Positions 60,098 to 64,000 of a stretch of DNA of 64,000 bases are shown here, one piece after another (within the stretch, counting starts at the first letter, position 1; each line of letters begins with the position of its first letter). The stretch is taken from contig NZ_CANLKW010000001.1 of NCBI RefSeq assembly GCF_947491795.1, forward strand, positions 558,001 to 622,000, given 5' to 3'. The notes under the pieces were generated by a model that had not been told where the DNA came from, searched no databases, and saw only the letters and a list, made by a program, of their open reading frames with translations. The stretch is from an uncultured Roseobacter sp. (lineage in GTDB: Bacteria; Pseudomonadota; Alphaproteobacteria; Rhodobacterales; Rhodobacteraceae). The position numbers and the translations under genes are program-made.

Positions 60098-60566
60098 GAA
60101 AGCTGAGCCTAAACCCACTTTGGTGGAATACTGTTCCAAGTCTGCGTCGGAACAAAGATAAACCGGCCCGGACTGCTTTGCAGAGACTGTATGGCCTTGC
60201 CGGCCGATTGTGGCGCCATTCCACTCATCCAATACCCGAGATGGGCTTGCCTCTTCACAGGCTCTTGTACCCCCCAATTGCCGACCCCGGCGCAGCACGT
60301 TTTCCTGGGTCGGGGCGCTCCCATGTCCAAAGTCTGCAATTCCACTTCAGAGATCAGCAACCGACTGCCGAACAGACTATTTATTAAGCCAGGTCCAATG
60401 CCTTTGCACCTTGTGAAAAACAGGGTTTCTGCCCAGAGCCTGGCCGGTCTGCATCTGCATTCCCCTCGCAAATACTGGAATTTGCATAAACTTCTATCCG
60501 TTTGAGCCAGGCAGCATAACAGCTTGTATACCAATGCGATCTAGGCACTGGGCAAGAGCAGTAACG
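60098..60566. other. Intergenic region after the island
   Basis: About 470 bases with short open frames on both strands, none protein-like. It should hold the promoter of the following GGDEF-EAL gene. No repeat or RNA recognised; a degraded gene cannot be excluded. Confidence 0.4.
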
Positions 60567-62627
60567 ATGAAAGTTATTACGTTGGTTTGGCTGAACGAAA
60601 TAAGGTTGCGCGTTGTTGTCTGCATGCTCTGCGCTATTGCGGTCGGCGCCGTTTATTTCCTAGCCTACAACTACAAAGTAACCAACAGTGAAATGTCGCA
60701 GCGGCAACAGCTGATTGACATGACCAATGCCTTTACCAGCGCATTCGCCGTACACCGTGGTGAGGAAAACCTGGTTCCCGCAACTTTCCGCAGAATTGGG
60801 ATCCAGGAATTCACCGACAATGTCATAAGCAACGCCGATGTCAGGGCCACCGCTTCAACAATGCGAATGCCGGGAACGCCGGGGCTGGAGCTCACGACTG
60901 TCGAACAAGATCCGCGTATTCTGTCCATTATCGCCAATATGGCACAGACCAGAAGTTCAGCGTCGCACAACGAACACCTCTGGATCGACGGTCAGTTTAT
61001 TGGCCGGACAATTGTTCCCTCCATCGCCAGTTCCGAAAGCTGCGTTGCCTGCCACAATGAGGCGCTTGGCGGGAATGTCTACGAGGTGGGAGACGTGATG
61101 GGCGCATTTGTCGTCGAAACGGATCTGACAAGCGCTGTGACCCAGAGTGCCGCATATGCCATTGGCACCGCGCCCATTGTCGGCATTCTCGTTTTTGGAC
61201 TGATCACGCTTCAGGCAAGACGTTCGGCACGTACGGTCACAGCACTGCAACGACAGGTCAGCGCAGAACAAAAGCAACGCAGAGCAGAGGAGCGCGCCAA
61301 ATTTCTGGCGTCTCACGACTCACTGACCGGGTCCGCAAACCGCAGTATGTTCTACGACCATCTGGACAGGAACATCTCACAGATGGAAACAGGCGAAGTT
61401 GCCGACGTCATTATCGCACTTATTGATCTGGACGACTTCAAACTGATTAACGATTCGATGGGGCATGATGCCGGCGATGCTGTGCTGGTCACGATCGCCA
61501 CGCGTCTTCGTAAAGTGGCCGATCCTCTGGGTGGTCTTGTCGCACGTTTTGGCGGTGATGAATTCGCTGTGGTGGTCGCGCCGAAGCAGACTGATTTCGA
61601 CGTGGAAAAGCTGGGACAGCAACTTGTAGACAGCATTCATCAGGAATTTCAGTTCGGCACGTCTGTTTTACGGCCCGGTTGTTCTGTCGGCATTGCGAGC
61701 CTCTCACAAGTAGATGGCTCTGACATACCGGCGCTGATGAAGTCGGCAGACACAGCACTTTATGCCGCGAAAAACGCCGGCAAATCCCGGTATCAGACGT
61801 TTGATGAAACACTGCGTACCAAGATGGGGCGCAAGCTGGAGTTACTTACCGCACTGCCTGTCGCACTGGGCGAAAGCGGGATACGACCTGTTCTGCAACC
61901 GAAAGTCGACCTTAAATCCGGCGAAATCGTTGGTTTCGAAGCGCTGGCACGCTGGAACCACCTGGGCAAGGAAATTCCACGGACAGAATTCATTCCACTC
62001 GCCGAAGAATGCCACATGATTGAGCAACTGGATTTCCAGATCATGCGCCAGTCCGCTGCTGCGATTGCAGAAGCGTCCCGATCCGGACAGAAATCCGTTA
62101 TGTTGTCTGCAAATGTCAGTGCCCTTGACGTACACACGTCAGATTTCGTGGAGCAGGTCCAGGATGTGCTGCTGGTTACAGGACTTTCGCCATCGCAGCT
62201 CACGCTGGAAATCACGGAAAACGTGTTCATGCAGAACTGGAAAAAAGCGCGCAAGTCGCTGACTGCGCTGCGAGCAGCCGGTGTCAGCGTCGCACTCGAT
62301 GACTTTGGAACCGGATACTCTTCTTTGTCATACGTGCTGGAGTTCCCCTTTGACGAGATCAAAATTGACCGTTCGCTGGCAAAGGATGTCACCAGGATCG
62401 AGCAAAACAAAGATATGCTGCTGCACCTGACCCGGATGTTCCACGATCTGGACAAAACCGTCACCATCGAAGGCGTCGAAACTGAAGAACAGATGTTACT
62501 CCTTATGGAAATCGGCGTGCAGGTGGCCCAGGGCTATTTCTTCTCCAAACCTCTCGAACTGGAAGAGGCAAGGGAGCTTTTGCGCAGTACGGACACCGGA
62601 GCCGCGCTGAAATCCAGGGTGGGCTGA
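60567..62627 (+). CDS. Membrane GGDEF-EAL protein with periplasmic CxxCH haem-type sensor domain
   Basis: 686 residues. TM1 (about 13-33) and TM2 (about 195-216) enclose a periplasmic Tll0287/DUF3365-like domain with a c-type haem motif CVACH at 159-163. The cytoplasmic part has GGDEF intact at 329-333 (RFGGDEFAVVV) and EAL at 458-460 (GFEALARWNHL). ALDDFGTGYSSLSYVLEFPFDEIKIDRSL and VTIEGVETEEQ supply the remaining EAL metal and catalytic residues. No inhibitory RxxD I-site precedes GGDEF. It should make and/or cleave c-di-GMP in response to haem redox state or gas binding. ATG 60567 is used; ATG 60534 is possible. Confidence 0.92.
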   Translation: MKVITLVWLNEIRLRVVVCMLCAIAVGAVYFLAYNYKVTNSEMSQRQQLIDMTNAFTSAFAVHRGEENLVPATFRRIGIQEFTDNVISNADVRATASTMRMPGTPGLELTTVEQDPRILSIIANMAQTRSSASHNEHLWIDGQFIGRTIVPSIASSESCVACHNEALGGNVYEVGDVMGAFVVETDLTSAVTQSAAYAIGTAPIVGILVFGLITLQARRSARTVTALQRQVSAEQKQRRAEERAKFLASHDSLTGSANRSMFYDHLDRNISQMETGEVADVIIALIDLDDFKLINDSMGHDAGDAVLVTIATRLRKVADPLGGLVARFGGDEFAVVVAPKQTDFDVEKLGQQLVDSIHQEFQFGTSVLRPGCSVGIASLSQVDGSDIPALMKSADTALYAAKNAGKSRYQTFDETLRTKMGRKLELLTALPVALGESGIRPVLQPKVDLKSGEIVGFEALARWNHLGKEIPRTEFIPLAEECHMIEQLDFQIMRQSAAAIAEASRSGQKSVMLSANVSALDVHTSDFVEQVQDVLLVTGLSPSQLTLEITENVFMQNWKKARKSLTALRAAGVSVALDDFGTGYSSLSYVLEFPFDEIKIDRSLAKDVTRIEQNKDMLLHLTRMFHDLDKTVTIEGVETEEQMLLLMEIGVQVAQGYFFSKPLELEEARELLRSTDTGAALKSRVG

Positions 62628-63201
62628 TCCCCAGAGATATGCGGCTTCGGCCCACTGAATTGGCCTCTCCAAACGCGCGCTCAAAAGCGACGAAAGACAA
62701 ATCTGTCCGCCAGCTTTCTCCGCGTGACCGACAGAAGCAGCGGACCGATACCAACCTGTTGCAGATGAACTTACGCATCCGGCTACGGCCGGGAGGCGTG
62801 CAGGGTTCCATGCACAAAGAGTTCGGATTATAAGAACCGGGACTGGATCAGAGGCTACCGGCAATGTTTTCAGGCGTGATCAGCCATGGATCCACGATCA
62901 AGGTGAAAACTTCGGAAGTCGCGCGCGCACGACTACGATGGCAATCCAAGAACAAAGCGGCTGCGGGCACTCTGCGATGTCAACAGACGGAAATGCGATC
63001 CGGCTCCTGTTTTTGCGTCGAGGCAAAGACGTCGTGGTTGAAACCGAACCGCGCCCGCGCAAACCGTCCCTGGCCCGTGGTTGCGAATTGCCCGCCGGTC
63101 GGCCCCGCCTGCAAGGGTCACCAGTCTGCGGCAATTGTGGAGCCTGCAGATCCCGCCCGCTGCCCTTGTCTTTTGCGGTCCACTGCGGTTTTCTCACGAT
63201 C
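62628..63201. other. Intergenic region
   Basis: About 570 bases without a supportable gene. The open frames on either strand give Arg- and Ser-rich translations without family character. It should contain the promoter of the Rieske gene. No hairpin terminator is evident after the GGDEF-EAL gene. Confidence 0.4.
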
Positions 63202-64000
63202 ATGTTTCTTCCTCTGAACGCCAGCGCATCAGCAACCGATCTGCCGCACGAATGTACCTTCGCCGAGGCAGACTGGAGAATACTGTCCCGCTTCTGGCAT
63301 CCGATTGCCTTCTGCCATGAAATCAAAGAGCGCCCCGTAGCCGCGCGCCTGCTGGATGTTGACCTGGTGATATGGCGTACGGCCAATGGCCTTTCCGTGG
63401 CAAGGGATCTCTGCCCGCACCGGGGCACGCGGCTCAGTGCAGGGCGCGTCGACGCGGACCAGTTGATATGTCCGATGCACGGGCTGCATTTTGACCCTGC
63501 AGGCCTCTGCACCCGTATTCCGTCCAACCCGGACCAGAATGCGCGCATATCGCCGCGACTGCGGCTTCAGTCTCTGCTTACTCAGGAAAGGTTCGGGATT
63601 CTGTGGACCTGCCTGTCGGACGAACCGGCATGGCCCCTGCCCGACTGGCCCGGTCTGCGCGATCCGGCACTGAGAAAGGTTTTTGTCCCGGCCAATACCT
63701 GGGCTGCAGCGGCCAGCCGCCATGTAGAAAATTTCAACGATGTTGCCCACTTTCCCTGGGTGCACAAAGAAACGTTTGGCGGCAGTGAGGAAGACCGTTT
63801 TCCGTCCTACAAGGTGACCGATACGGATTATGGCCTCACATTTGATCTGGGGTATGACGAGGGGGGCAACCGGTTCCCGGATGATGTTCCGGGCGACAGC
63901 CGGCACGTCGTCTATACGTATGAGCTGACCTATCCGTTTTCCACGATCATCATCATCAAACCAAACGACAGCTGGTACGTTCAGTATTTCGCCGATACGG
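63202..64000 (+). CDS. Rieske non-haem iron ring-hydroxylating oxygenase, C-terminus outside the window
   Basis: At least 266 residues. The Rieske [2Fe-2S] motif is complete: CPHRGT at 71-76 and CPMHGLHF at 90-97. The catalytic domain begins with SRHVENFNDVAHFPWVHKETFG, which holds the mononuclear-iron histidines and the bridging Asp of the phthalate/vanillate-type oxygenase alpha subunit. The start is weak: ATG 63202 has no clear ribosome site and TTG 63166 lies in frame upstream. The substrate is unknown because the gene is cut and its reductase is not visible. Confidence 0.9.
   Translation, partial: MFLPLNASASATDLPHECTFAEADWRILSRFWHPIAFCHEIKERPVAARLLDVDLVIWRTANGLSVARDLCPHRGTRLSAGRVDADQLICPMHGLHFDPAGLCTRIPSNPDQNARISPRLRLQSLLTQERFGILWTCLSDEPAWPLPDWPGLRDPALRKVFVPANTWAAAASRHVENFNDVAHFPWVHKETFGGSEEDRFPSYKVTDTDYGLTFDLGYDEGGNRFPDDVPGDSRHVVYTYELTYPFSTIIIIKPNDSWYVQYFADT

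Noticed and set aside
1..64000. CRISPR arrays and insertion sequences
   Set aside because: No regularly spaced repeat array and no transposase-like protein with terminal inverted repeats were seen.

Overview
The window looks like chromosome of a marine alphaproteobacterium of the roseobacter group (Rhodobacteraceae). The evidence is a dmdA-acuI DMSP cluster, a trgA-trgB-cysK locus, a permuted two-piece tmRNA with tag ANDNRAPVAMAA, an alpha-type SspB ending in IVSLDSFRK, an RNase E with a long acidic insertion, a DUF1476 F1-ATPase zeta subunit, and a betaine/homocysteine methyltransferase next to a stand-alone corrinoid protein. Most of the sequence is GC-rich core housekeeping DNA. The exception is a mobile island at 50.5-60.05 kb, part of which is visibly more AT-rich.

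Layout. 1-3.3 kb: RND efflux permease (cut by the window edge) and its adaptor. 3.4-7.3 kb: three-subunit molybdenum hydroxylase with a MoaD/ThiS-like partner. 7.5-7.7 kb: a tRNA-like remnant and tRNA-Ser(GGA). 7.8-13.5 kb: trgA-trgB-cysK-mscS-alaX, all on the minus strand and tightly spaced. 13.6-17.6 kb: CFA synthase, photolyase and a cysteine-desulfurase-like protein. 17.8-22.8 kb: DUF2182-DUF1326-DinB-dmdA-acuI, with a divergent GntR regulator. 22.8-28.1 kb: small proteins, tmRNA, chromate resistance genes and SspB. 28.3-32.6 kb: fumC with two small coupled genes, class I aldolase, ccdA and a TusA-like protein. 32.7-39 kb: RNase E and a DctB/DctD pair. 39-41.2 kb: purQ, purS, purC and a zeta subunit. 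41.3-44 kb: homocysteine methyltransferase, corrinoid protein and DUF1638. 44-50.4 kb: SufE, lipoprotein, RNase D, purN-purM, a CAU tRNA, a histidine kinase and an MBL hydrolase.

50534-60053 is an integrated element in tRNA-Asn(GTT). It is bounded by a perfect 46-bp direct repeat. It carries a tyrosine integrase, an AlpA/excisionase-like HTH protein, a small conserved mobile-element protein, a rolling-circle-type replication initiator, and paired 11-bp-spaced repeats inside both ends that look like integrase arm sites. It also has a large inverted repeat between the integrase and replication genes. Its cargo is a membrane-anchored SNase-fold nuclease, a small membrane/coiled-coil protein, and a 1306-residue protein whose only recognisable part is a C-terminal PD-(D/E)XK nuclease site. 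This cargo is the best candidate here for an undescribed system, probably defensive, but that function is inferred from context only.

After the island come a diguanylate cyclase/phosphodiesterase with a periplasmic CxxCH haem motif and a Rieske oxygenase cut by the window end. Function calls come from reading motifs and family resemblance by eye; no database search was run.
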